A program made the position numbers and the translations under genes. Below the pieces are notes generated by a model. The model did no database searches, was not told the DNA's origin, and saw nothing but the letters and a program-made list of their open reading frames with translations. A DNA stretch of 64,000 nucleotides from DASRDZ01 sp035652335 (GTDB taxonomy: Bacteria > Chloroflexota > Dormibacteria > Aeolococcales > Aeolococcaceae). Shown piece by piece: positions 45,491-54,732 of this stretch. The stretch is taken from positions 5,231-69,230 of the forward strand of contig DASRDZ010000025.1 in NCBI GenBank assembly GCA_035652335.1, given 5' to 3'. Each line of letters opens with the position of its first letter. The stretch's first letter is position 1.

Positions 45491-48148
45491 ATGCGGCTCG
45501 ACCGCTTCACCGAACGCTCCCAGGAGGCTCTGCAGGCCGCCCAGCAGGCGGCCCAGACCCTCCAGCACCCGTCCGTCGATCCCGAGCACCTGCTGCTCGC
45601 GCTCCTGGAACAGCCGGAAGGGCTGGTCCCCACCCTCCTGCGCCGTCTCGAGGCGCAGCCGGAGCCGATGGCGGCGCGCCTGCGCGCGTCGCTCGACGCG
45701 CGCCCAAAGCAGGTCGGCGCCGATCCCGGCGTGGGAGCGCAGCTCCGCACCGTGCTCATGGCCGCCTTCGACGAGATGAGCCGCCTCAAGGACGAGTACG
45801 TCTCCACCGAGCACCTGCTCATCGCGCTGGCGTCGCAGGAGCAGGGGGACGCGGCGCGGCTGCTGCAGCAGGCGGGCGTGACCCGCGACCGCATCTACGC
45901 CATCCTCGAGTCGGTGCGCGGCTCGCAGCGCGTCACCGATCCCAACCCCGAGGCCAAGTACGAGGCGCTCGACAAGTACGGGCGCGACCTCACCGACGCG
46001 GCGCGGCGCGGCAAGCTCGACCCCGTCATCGGCCGCGACGACGAGATCCGTCGCGTCATGCAGGTCCTCTCGCGGCGCACCAAGAACAACCCCGTGCTGA
46101 TCGGTGAGCCCGGCGTCGGCAAGACCGCCATCGCCGAGGGCCTGGCTCAGCGCATCGCCTCGGGCGACGTGCCCGAGGGCCTCAAGGACCGCCGCGTCGT
46201 GGCCCTCGACCTGGGGTCACTGGTGGCAGGAACCAAGTACCGCGGTGAGTTCGAGGACCGTCTCAAGGCGGTGCTGCGCGAGGTGACCTCCAGCGACGGC
46301 CAGGTGATCCTGTTCATCGACGAGCTGCACACCCTCGTCGGCGCGGGCGCCGCCGAGGGGTCGATGGACGCCGCCAACCTGCTCAAGCCCGCGCTGGCGC
46401 GCGGCGAGCTGCGGGCGATCGGGGCCACAACTCTCGACGAGTACCGCAAGCACATCGAGAAGGACGCCGCGCTGGAGCGGCGCTTCCAGCCCGTCATGGT
46501 CGACCAGCCGTCGGTCGAGGACACCATCTCGATCCTGCGCGGGCTCAAGGAGCGCTACGAGGTGCACCACGGCGTGCGCATCACCGACTCGGCGATCGTC
46601 GCAGCGGCGATGCTGTCGCACCGCTACATCACCGACCGCTTCCTCCCCGACAAGGCGATCGACCTCGTCGACGAGGCCGCGTCGCGGCTGCGCATCGAGA
46701 TCGACTCGCTGCCCACCGAGCTCGACGTGGTCGAGCGCGAGATCCGCCAGCTCGAGATCGAGCGCGAGGCGCTGCGCAAGGAGACCGACGCGGCGTCGCG
46801 CGAGCGGCTCGAGGCCCTGGAGCGCGAGCTCGCCAACCTGCAGGAGCGGGGCAGCGGCATGCGCGAGCGCTGGCAGCAGGAGAAGGGTGCGCTGACGGCG
46901 ATCCGCGACATCAAGGAGCGCATCGAGCAGGTCAAGCACGACGCCGAGCGCGCCGAGCGGATGGCCGACTTCGGCCGCGCCGCCGAGCTGCGCTACGGGC
47001 AGCTCACCGAGCTGCAGCGCGGCCTGGAGGCGGAGCAGTCGCACCTGCGCGAGATCGGCGGCGAGCGCCCCCTGCTCAAGGAGGAGGTGGACGAGGAGGA
47101 CATCGCCGAGGTGGTGTCGCGCTGGACCGGCGTCCCGGTGTCGAAGATGCTCGAAGGCGAGATGCAGAAGCTGCTGCACATCGAGGAGCGTCTGCACGAG
47201 CGCGTCGTCGGGCAGGACGATGCGATCTCCGCGGTGGCCAACGCGGTGCGCCGCGGGCGTGCCGGGTTGAGCGATCCCAACCGGCCCATCGGGTCGTTCC
47301 TCTTCCTCGGCCCCACCGGCGTCGGCAAGACCGAGCTGGCCCGCGCGCTGGCCCAGTTCCTCTTCGACGACGAGCACGCCATGGTGCGCATCGACATGAG
47401 CGAGTTCATGGAGAAGCACTCGGTGGCGCGGCTGATCGGCGCGCCGCCCGGCTACGTCGGCTACGAGGAGGGCGGCTACCTCACCGAGGCGGTGCGCCGC
47501 CGTCCCTACGCGGTGCTGCTCCTCGACGAGATGGAGAAGGCCCATCCCGACGTCTTCAACGTCCTGCTCCAGGTGCTCGACGACGGTCGGCTCACCGACG
47601 GCCAGGGCCGCACCGTCGACTTCCGCAACGCCGTCGTGATCATGACCAGCAACGTGGGTTCGCACCTCATCGCCGAGATGCCCCACGACGCCGGCGCGGC
47701 CGAGCAGCTGGCGATGCGCACCCGCGTCCTCGACGCCCTGCGCGACGCCTTCCGCCCCGAGTTCCTCAACCGCATCGACGACGTGATCCTCTTCCAGCGG
47801 CTCGACCGCGAGCAGCTGCGCCGGATCGTGGAGATCCAGCTCGGCGCCCTGCGCGACCGCCTCGCCGCTCGCAAGCTGACGCTCGACATCACCCCGGCGG
47901 CGCTCGACCTGCTCGCCGACGAGGGCTACGACCCGGTCTACGGCGCGCGGCCGCTGAAGCGGGTCATCCAGCGCCGGCTCCAGGACCCCATCGCCATGGC
48001 CATCCTCGAAGGCCGCTTCCGCGAGGGCGACGCGATCGACGTCGACGTGGCCGGCGGTGAGCTGGTGATCCGCGGCGGCGGGGCCCCGGCCGCCGGCGGG
48101 GCGGCCGGAGAGCCCGAGGTGGTGGACGCCGAGGTGGTCGAAGCCTAA
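45491..48148 (+). CDS. clpB: ATP-dependent chaperone ClpB
   Basis: 885 aa. The Clp-N domain (FTERSQEALQAAQQAAQ, DPEHLLLALLEQ, and the second repeat VSTEHLLIALASQ) is followed by AAA-1 with Walker A GEPGVGKTAIAEGLA and Walker B ILFIDELHTLVGAG. A long coiled-coil M domain (about 410-520) comes next, then AAA-2 with Walker A GPTGVGKTELARALA and VLLLDEMEKAHPDVFN. No ClpP-binding tripeptide loop is evident. ClpB dissolves protein aggregates with DnaK. The ribosome site AAGGAGGT lies 11 nt before ATG 45491 within a foldable leader. Confidence 0.97.
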   Translation: MRLDRFTERSQEALQAAQQAAQTLQHPSVDPEHLLLALLEQPEGLVPTLLRRLEAQPEPMAARLRASLDARPKQVGADPGVGAQLRTVLMAAFDEMSRLKDEYVSTEHLLIALASQEQGDAARLLQQAGVTRDRIYAILESVRGSQRVTDPNPEAKYEALDKYGRDLTDAARRGKLDPVIGRDDEIRRVMQVLSRRTKNNPVLIGEPGVGKTAIAEGLAQRIASGDVPEGLKDRRVVALDLGSLVAGTKYRGEFEDRLKAVLREVTSSDGQVILFIDELHTLVGAGAAEGSMDAANLLKPALARGELRAIGATTLDEYRKHIEKDAALERRFQPVMVDQPSVEDTISILRGLKERYEVHHGVRITDSAIVAAAMLSHRYITDRFLPDKAIDLVDEAASRLRIEIDSLPTELDVVEREIRQLEIEREALRKETDAASRERLEALERELANLQERGSGMRERWQQEKGALTAIRDIKERIEQVKHDAERAERMADFGRAAELRYGQLTELQRGLEAEQSHLREIGGERPLLKEEVDEEDIAEVVSRWTGVPVSKMLEGEMQKLLHIEERLHERVVGQDDAISAVANAVRRGRAGLSDPNRPIGSFLFLGPTGVGKTELARALAQFLFDDEHAMVRIDMSEFMEKHSVARLIGAPPGYVGYEEGGYLTEAVRRRPYAVLLLDEMEKAHPDVFNVLLQVLDDGRLTDGQGRTVDFRNAVVIMTSNVGSHLIAEMPHDAGAAEQLAMRTRVLDALRDAFRPEFLNRIDDVILFQRLDREQLRRIVEIQLGALRDRLAARKLTLDITPAALDLLADEGYDPVYGARPLKRVIQRRLQDPIAMAILEGRFREGDAIDVDVAGGELVIRGGGAPAAGGAAGEPEVVDAEVVEA

Positions 48149-48219
48149 CGAACGTCGCGCGCCCGTCAATCGCTGGCACGGCATGGAAACCGTGCCCTGG
48201 ATCGTCTGCATTGCAGCGG

Positions 48220-48225
48220 TAGGCT
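48220..48225 (+). promoter_or_regulatory. -10 hexamer TAGGCT for the secreted protein at 48237
   Basis: TAGGCT ends 11 nt before ATG 48237. Confidence 0.4.
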
Positions 48226-48236
48226 TCGAGGCAGCG

Positions 48237-49145
48237 ATGGGCATGCGGAGTGTGTCGAGCGGCGCGGCATGGCGGCTGGCCCTGCTCGCCTGCGTTCCGG
48301 CGGTCCTCCTGGCGCCGTCGCCGGTCGAGGCGACGACGGGGACGTGGTCGCAGGGCATCGCGGTCACCATCGCCGCGGGCAGCACGCTGCGCGCGGGCTA
48401 CGACGTGTCGATGCCCGGGGCGCATCCCGCGGCGTCGCTGACGGTGTCGAGCGGCGCGGTGGTGGTCGGCGTGAAGTGCTCCAACGGCTCGCAGACCCAC
48501 CTGGTGGTGGGGCTGGCGGCGGCGACGTACCAGGTCGCGGCCGGCGACAACGCCTGGCTGCCCTCGGGCAACTCCGCGGACGCCTCGACCTACCAGGGCG
48601 CGGTGGCCGTGCCGTCCAGCTTCTGCGCCGGGCGCTCGGGGACGTCGGGGACGGTCACCTTCAGCGCCGACTTCACCTCGACCGACGCCACCGACAAGGT
48701 GAGCGTGCGCTTCCACGTCGCCGACGGTTCGTCGGGTGGCAAGTGGAGCGGGCCGCAGACGGTGGTCCCCTCGGCGGCGGCCGGAACGGCGTCGTCGCCC
48801 GCGCCGGCCTCGCCCGGTGGGCCGGCCCCGCCGGGCACCCGGTCCCCCGCGCCGGCACCGGGCGCCCCGCACGGCGAGTCGATGCCTGCAGCTCCTCCGA
48901 CCAGCGGCACGACTCCGGGTGCGGCGGCCACCGCCTCTGCGGCGGCCCCGGCCTCGCCCTTCGCCGCCACGGCATCGCCCCTCCCTCCGCCCCTCGCCCT
49001 CTGGATCACGCCGGCGCCGTCACGTCCCGTCGCAGCGCTGCAGGATGCCGCCGACGCGACGCCCGGCGCGCTGGTCGCCGCCGCCGTCGCGGTCCTCGCC
49101 GGCGCGGCGTCGTGGGCCGGGCGGCGCCGCCACCGCCGTCGCTAG
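48237..49145 (+). CDS. Secreted protein with C-terminal membrane anchor, unknown function
   Basis: 302 aa. The signal peptide (LALLACVPAVLLAPSPVEA) is followed by a beta-rich domain of about 150 residues with two Cys (VKCSNG and SFCAGR) and the sequence VSVRFHVADGSSGGKWSGPQTVVP. A Pro/Ala/Ser linker of about 90 residues, a transmembrane helix (ALVAAAVAVLAGAASWAG) and an all-basic tail end the chain. There is no LPxTG sorting motif. An ATG at 48183 in frame is less likely because the promoter hexamer lies downstream of it. The overall build matches the protein at 1077. Confidence 0.7.
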   Translation: MGMRSVSSGAAWRLALLACVPAVLLAPSPVEATTGTWSQGIAVTIAAGSTLRAGYDVSMPGAHPAASLTVSSGAVVVGVKCSNGSQTHLVVGLAAATYQVAAGDNAWLPSGNSADASTYQGAVAVPSSFCAGRSGTSGTVTFSADFTSTDATDKVSVRFHVADGSSGGKWSGPQTVVPSAAAGTASSPAPASPGGPAPPGTRSPAPAPGAPHGESMPAAPPTSGTTPGAAATASAAAPASPFAATASPLPPPLALWITPAPSRPVAALQDAADATPGALVAAAVAVLAGAASWAGRRRHRRR

Positions 49146-49191
49146 GAGCGGGGAATCCCCACGCGGGCCAGGGAACGCCGCGAGGCCCCGC

Positions 49192-49605
49192 TCAGGCCGT
49201 GACAGGCAGCGGCAGCAGGTCCGGCGCCACCCATCCGGCGCGAGCCTCGGGCCCGAACAGCGCGGCGCGCGTGTAGTGGGCGAGGAGCAGGTGCTTGTCG
49301 AGCAGCCGGGGGTGGAGCGCGAGGAGCTCGTCGAACCCCGCCCCGCGATGCTGCGCCATGACGTGGGCGACGACGCGGACCCGGGCACGCGACAGCGTCG
49401 CGTTGTACCTGGCCGCATGGCCGTGCGACTCGGCGAGGCGGCGGATGGCGCTGCAGACGTGCGCCTCGCCGCCGGCCGGCCCATGGTGGCGCACGGAGAG
49501 ATAGGCGAGGCGCAGGTGGGCGCGGTGGGGGAACTCGTGCGGGCCGAACGCGCAGTGGTCGACGGCGGCGAGGAACTCGTCGTCGCTCAGGTCGTTGCCT
49601 TCCAT
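49192..49605 (-). CDS. His-rich soluble protein of unknown function
   Basis: 137 aa, helical, with many His residues: DHCAFGPHEFPHRAHLRLAYLSVRHHG, SHGHAARYNATLSRA, VVAHVMAQH. The F-x-H-R-x-H-L-R-L-A-Y-L block recurs in uncharacterised bacterial proteins. A metal-binding or hydrolase-like role is possible but not shown. The ATG at 49605 lies 10 nt after TACAAT. The gene is divergent from a MarR regulator. Confidence 0.65.
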   Translation of the reverse strand: MEGNDLSDDEFLAAVDHCAFGPHEFPHRAHLRLAYLSVRHHGPAGGEAHVCSAIRRLAESHGHAARYNATLSRARVRVVAHVMAQHRGAGFDELLALHPRLLDKHLLLAHYTRAALFGPEARAGWVAPDLLPLPVTA

Positions 49606-49615
49606 GGCGGTACGT

Positions 49616-49621
49616 ATTGTA
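49616..49621 (-). promoter_or_regulatory. -10 hexamer TACAAT for the His-rich protein
   Basis: TACAAT ends 10 nt before ATG 49605. Confidence 0.5.
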
Positions 49622-49709
49622 TCAGGAAATTTCGGATCCGTAGCAATTGGCAGGACCCCCGTCGTGCGAAGGGCGGCCGCCCGGCTTGCGGAGCAGGTCG
49701 CATGCGCAG

Positions 49710-49715
49710 TACCGT
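49710..49715 (+). promoter_or_regulatory. -10 hexamer TACCGT for the MarR gene
   Basis: TACCGT ends 7 nt before ATG 49723, favouring it over ATG 49702. Confidence 0.4.
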
Positions 49716-49722
49716 CGCCGCC

Positions 49723-50154
49723 ATGCCCGCACCCCGAGGCACCGGCGCCTCGCTCGTGATCGAGCTGCAGCGTGCCGCGCACGCCGTCGGGGTGCGCGTC
49801 GAGGCCGAGCTGCGCGACCTCGGTGTCTCCCAGGGCGAGGCGCACGTCCTCGCCCTCCTCGCTGAGGGCGGCGAGCACACCGTCGGCGAGCTGCAGCGCG
49901 GTCTGCGCCACCGTCCCTCGACGCTCACCGGCATCCTCGACCGCCTCGAGAATCGCGCCTGGATCACCCGCACCCTCAACGACGCGGACCGCCGCTCGCT
50001 GCTGGTCACCCTCACCCGGCAGGGACGGCGCGCCGCCGGCCGGGTGACCGCGGCGCTGCGCCGCATCGAGGAGGAGGCGATCCAGGCGGCCGGCGCCGCC
50101 GGCGTCCGGGGCTTCGGCGCGGTGGCCAGGGCCCTCTCCGGTGACCCTGGGTAG
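49723..50154 (+). CDS. MarR-family regulator
   Basis: 143 aa. The winged-helix domain reads GVSQGEAHVLALLAEGGEHTVGELQRGLRHRPSTLTGILDRLENRAWITRTLNDADRRSLLVTLTRQGRR, the MarR HTH with the wing D-x-R-R-S. Flanking helices form the dimer interface. An in-frame ATG at 49702 overlaps no ribosome site; the hexamer favours 49723. It is divergent from the His-rich gene and could control it. The TPP riboswitch begins about 60 nt after its stop. Confidence 0.9.
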   Translation: MPAPRGTGASLVIELQRAAHAVGVRVEAELRDLGVSQGEAHVLALLAEGGEHTVGELQRGLRHRPSTLTGILDRLENRAWITRTLNDADRRSLLVTLTRQGRRAAGRVTAALRRIEEEAIQAAGAAGVRGFGAVARALSGDPG

Positions 50155-50214
50155 CCGCTCCACACCCGCCTCCCCGCGGGCGTATGCTTGCCGCTCGGAT
50201 ACACCTGAATAGCG

Positions 50215-50310
50215 AGTCCCGCTGGGGGAGCGTGTAGCTGAGAGGTGGTATCAGGACCACCAACTCCTTGAACCTGATCTGGTCAGTACCAGCGAAGGGA
50301 AAGCGGGCGG
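50215..50310 (+). ncRNA. TPP (thiamine pyrophosphate) riboswitch
   Basis: THI-box hallmarks in order: P1 strand CCCGCT (50218-50223), GGGGG-AGC, the CTGAGA core at 50239-50244, the variable arm, then CCTTGAACCTGATCTGG and CAGCGAAGGGA, closing with AGCGGG (50302-50307) that pairs with P1. It is read toward thiC, which starts 97 nt later. TPP binding would shut down the thiC-yhhQ-queF transcript. Confidence 0.96.
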
Positions 50311-50406
50311 AACACCGGGCGCGGCAGCGGCGTGCGACCACGTCGCCGTGCCGGCCGCGCCGCCGTGCGTGAGCGCCTGCGAGCCCTCGCCCGCAGGAGG
50401 CGCACC

Positions 50407-52175
<1,769 letters not shown>

Positions 52176-52179
<4 letters not shown>

Positions 52180-52880
52180 CCGAGCCGACCCGCCCGCAAC
52201 GGGCCATCAGCCCCCGCCTCCTGCTGGTGGCGGGCCTCTTCGTCGCCACCCTGGTGACGTCGAACATCATCGCCGTCAAGCTGGCCGCGCTCGGCCCCTT
52301 CACCGTTCCGGCGGCCATCGTCATCTTCCCGCTCTCCTATCTCTTCGGCGACGTGCTCACCGAGGTGTGGGGCTACGCGACGGCGCGCGTGGTGATCTGG
52401 ACGGGCTTCGCCGCCAACGTCGTCGCCGTCTGCTTCGTGGCCATCGCGGTGGCGGTGCCCAGCTCACCCGCGTATCCCGACGGCGGCGCCTACTCGGCCA
52501 TCCTGGGCATGACGCCGCGCATCGTCATCGCCTCGCTGGTCGCCTATCTCTGCGGGGAGTTCATCAACTCCTTCGTCCTGGCCAAGCTGAAGATCGCCAC
52601 CGGCGGCCGGATGCTCTGGATGCGGACCATCGGCTCGACCCTGCTGGGCCAGGGCGTCGACACCGTCATCTTCATCAGCGTCGCGTTCGGCGGCACGCTG
52701 CCCTTCGCGGTGCTGCGCGTGGTGATGCGCGACCAGTGGCTGCTCAAGGTCTTCTACGAGATCGTGGCCACCCCGCTGACCTATGCGGTGGTGACCTGGC
52801 TGAAGCGCCGCGAGGGGATCGACACCTACGACCGCTCCACCAACTTCAATCCCCTGGCGCTGGGAGGCCTGGCGCGATGA
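52176..52880 (+). CDS. Queuosine precursor transporter (YhhQ/QueT-like vitamin transporter family)
   Basis: 234 aa from GTG 52176, overlapping the thiC stop by 4 nt. Six hydrophobic helices carry the ECF/VUT-type signatures VTSNIIAVKLAALGPFTVPAAIVIFPLSYLFGDVLTEVWGYATARVVIW and STLLGQGVDTVIFISVAF, with the closing YDRSTNFNP. The family (DUF165/YhhQ) imports queuosine precursors such as preQ0 or preQ1. The next gene, queF, makes preQ1, supporting the queuosine assignment over another vitamin. Confidence 0.92.
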
Positions 52881-53329
52881 GCGAGCACCCCGAGGAGAAG
52901 CACGGCACGCGGATGATCCGCGAGGCGCGGCTGGAGGCCTTCGACAACCGGACGCCGGAGCGCGACTACACCGTCCAGTTCACCATCCCCGAGTTCACCT
53001 GCCTCTGCCCGATCAGCGGCTTCCCCGACTTCGCCACCCTGCACGTGCGCTACGTCCCCGGGCCGCGCTGCGTCGAGCTGAAGTCGCTGAAGCTCTACGT
53101 CAACGGCTTCCGGGATCGCGGCGTGTTCCACGAGGACGTGGTCAACGTCGTCCTCGGCGACCTGGTGCAGCTCCTCCAGCCGCGCTGGTGCGAGGTGGTC
53201 GGCGACTTCAACGTGCGGGGCAACATCAAGACGGTGGTGCGAGCCCACCACCGCGACCCCGCCTGGGAGGGCCAGCCCGACCCCTGGTGGCGCGGCCGGC
53301 GCGAGCACGGGCCTCCGCCCCCCGGCTGA
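52877..53329 (+). CDS. queF: NADPH-dependent 7-cyano-7-deazaguanine reductase QueF
   Basis: 150 aa from ATG 52877, overlapping the transporter stop (ATGA). The T-fold enzyme has FTCLCPISGFPDFATLHVRYVPG with the nucleophile Cys44 and Asp51, the substrate block VELKSLKLYVNGFRDRGVFHED and GDFNVRGNI. The length and motifs match the single-domain (type I) QueF. It reduces preQ0 to preQ1, a step in queuosine synthesis for tRNA wobble modification. No other queuosine genes are in the window. Confidence 0.96.
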   Translation: MSEHPEEKHGTRMIREARLEAFDNRTPERDYTVQFTIPEFTCLCPISGFPDFATLHVRYVPGPRCVELKSLKLYVNGFRDRGVFHEDVVNVVLGDLVQLLQPRWCEVVGDFNVRGNIKTVVRAHHRDPAWEGQPDPWWRGRREHGPPPPG

Positions 53330-53338
53330 CGGGCCGCG

Positions 53339-54289
53339 ATGAGCGCAGGCTCCGCGCTGCCCGCCGTCGCCGTCTTCCTCGGCGGGGTCGTCCTCGTCGT
53401 CTGGGCCACAGAACGGCTGGTGCACGGCCTCGTCGGCATCGGCACGCTGCTGCGCGTTGCGCCCTTCGCGGTGAGCGCCGTGCTCGGGGGCATGGAGGCG
53501 GAGAACGTCGCCGTCGGCCTCGCCGCCGGCAGCCGCGGGGCCGCGGAGGTCGCCCTCGGCACCGTGTTCGGCGGCAGCATCGTCCTGGTCTGCGCCGCTC
53601 TCGGGCTGGGCGCGCTGATCGCGCCGCTCCGCGTGCGCCTGCCGCGCGGGGTGCTGGTCACCTTCGCCGTCGCGCCGGTGCTGGCGGGTCTCCCGCTGGC
53701 CTTCGGTGGCACCACCCCGCGCTGGACCGGCGCGGTCCTGCTGCTCGCCTTCGGCGCGGCGATGGGCTACGTGGTGCGCGCCTCACGCACGCATCGCTTC
53801 ATCGACGACGACGAGGTCGAGGAGGCGCGCGAGAAGCCGGCGACGCCGCTGCGCGCCATCGTGCTGACGGTGCTCGGCATCGGCGTCGTCACCGCCGGCG
53901 GCGAGCTGGTCGCCTCAGGTGCGACGCGCCTGATCAGCGACGTGGGCCTGTCCGCCGGCCTGGTCGGCATGGTGCTGACGCCCGCCGTCGTCGAGTCCGA
54001 CGAGGTGATCCGCCAGGTGGTGCCGGCGCGCAGCGGCAGGCACGACGTCAGCGCCGGCAACGCCGTCGGCACGCTGCTCTGGTTCGTGCTCTTCAACCTC
54101 GGGCTGATCGCGCTGCTCACGCCCGTGCAGGTGCCGCGGCTGACCCGGATGCTCGACTATCCCTTCCTGTGCGGCGCCTCCTGGCTGGCCACGGCGTTCC
54201 TGGCCAGAGGGGGCGTCCGGCGGACGGCGGGCGCGACTCTCGTCGCGCTCGCCGTCGCCTACGCGGTGCTTCGCGGAGTGCTGCGCTGA
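53339..54289 (+). CDS. CaCA-family cation exchanger (sodium/calcium exchanger-like)
   Basis: 316 aa with about ten helices in two halves. The alpha repeats are GGMEAENVAVGLAAGSRGAAEVALGTVFGGSIVLV in the first half and TPAVVESDEVIRQVVPARSGRHDVSAGNAVGTLLWF in the second. Each has the acidic residue in G-x-E or E-x-D used for ion binding, though the canonical G-N-x-x-E order is altered in the first. The loop between carries an acidic patch (IDDDEVEEAREK). Ion specificity is unknown. The gene starts 10 nt after queF and may be read through. Confidence 0.82.
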   Translation: MSAGSALPAVAVFLGGVVLVVWATERLVHGLVGIGTLLRVAPFAVSAVLGGMEAENVAVGLAAGSRGAAEVALGTVFGGSIVLVCAALGLGALIAPLRVRLPRGVLVTFAVAPVLAGLPLAFGGTTPRWTGAVLLLAFGAAMGYVVRASRTHRFIDDDEVEEAREKPATPLRAIVLTVLGIGVVTAGGELVASGATRLISDVGLSAGLVGMVLTPAVVESDEVIRQVVPARSGRHDVSAGNAVGTLLWFVLFNLGLIALLTPVQVPRLTRMLDYPFLCGASWLATAFLARGGVRRTAGATLVALAVAYAVLRGVLR

Positions 54290-54321
54290 CCGTGCGCGCA
54301 CCTCACGCGAGCGTCTGTCTG

Positions 54322-54510
54322 CTAGTGAGGAAGACCGTTGGCGATGTTGGAGTAGTCGTTGGTGACCTGATGTCCCAGGACGCCCAGCATCAGGATGACG
54401 ACGATGGCGATGAGCACGAGGATCAGCCCGTACTCGGTCATGCCCTGCCCCGCCTCGTTGCCGTGCGCGGCGCGGAGGCCGGCCATGACGCGCTGGATCA
54501 TGCCGTTCAC
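54322..54510 (-). CDS. Flp/Fap-type pilin
   Basis: 62 aa from GTG 54510, with GAGGAG 6 nt before it. The leader ends in GNEAGQG, then MTEYGLILVLIAIVVILMLGVLG, the Flp pilin helix with the conserved E-Y at positions 4-5 after the expected cleavage site. TadV-type prepilin peptidases cut after the Gly. No tad assembly genes lie in the window, so the pilin is encoded apart. An ATG at 54501 is an alternative start. It converges on the exchanger. Confidence 0.9.
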   Translation of the reverse strand: MNGMIQRVMAGLRAAHGNEAGQGMTEYGLILVLIAIVVILMLGVLGHQVTNDYSNIANGLPH

Positions 54511-54732
54511 CAGGTTCTCCTCACTGTGGTTGTTGCCGGTCCTTTCGTTCCGGCGGTCCCCGACCTCTCGGTCCGTGTCAGCACTGTAGAACGGCCCACC
54601 GCGGCTGGCGATGCCCGAAGCGATGCCGATCCTGGCAATTCTCCGTCGCCGCTCGGAAACGGCTGTAAAGAGCGGTGAACCCGTCGGGGAGCGCGGTCGC
54701 GCTTCCGTCACCGCCGCCGATGCACGGCCGTT

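Noticed and set aside
46217..48385. 722-codon minus-strand frame opposite clpB
   Set aside because: Shadow frame; clpB is unambiguous on the plus strand.
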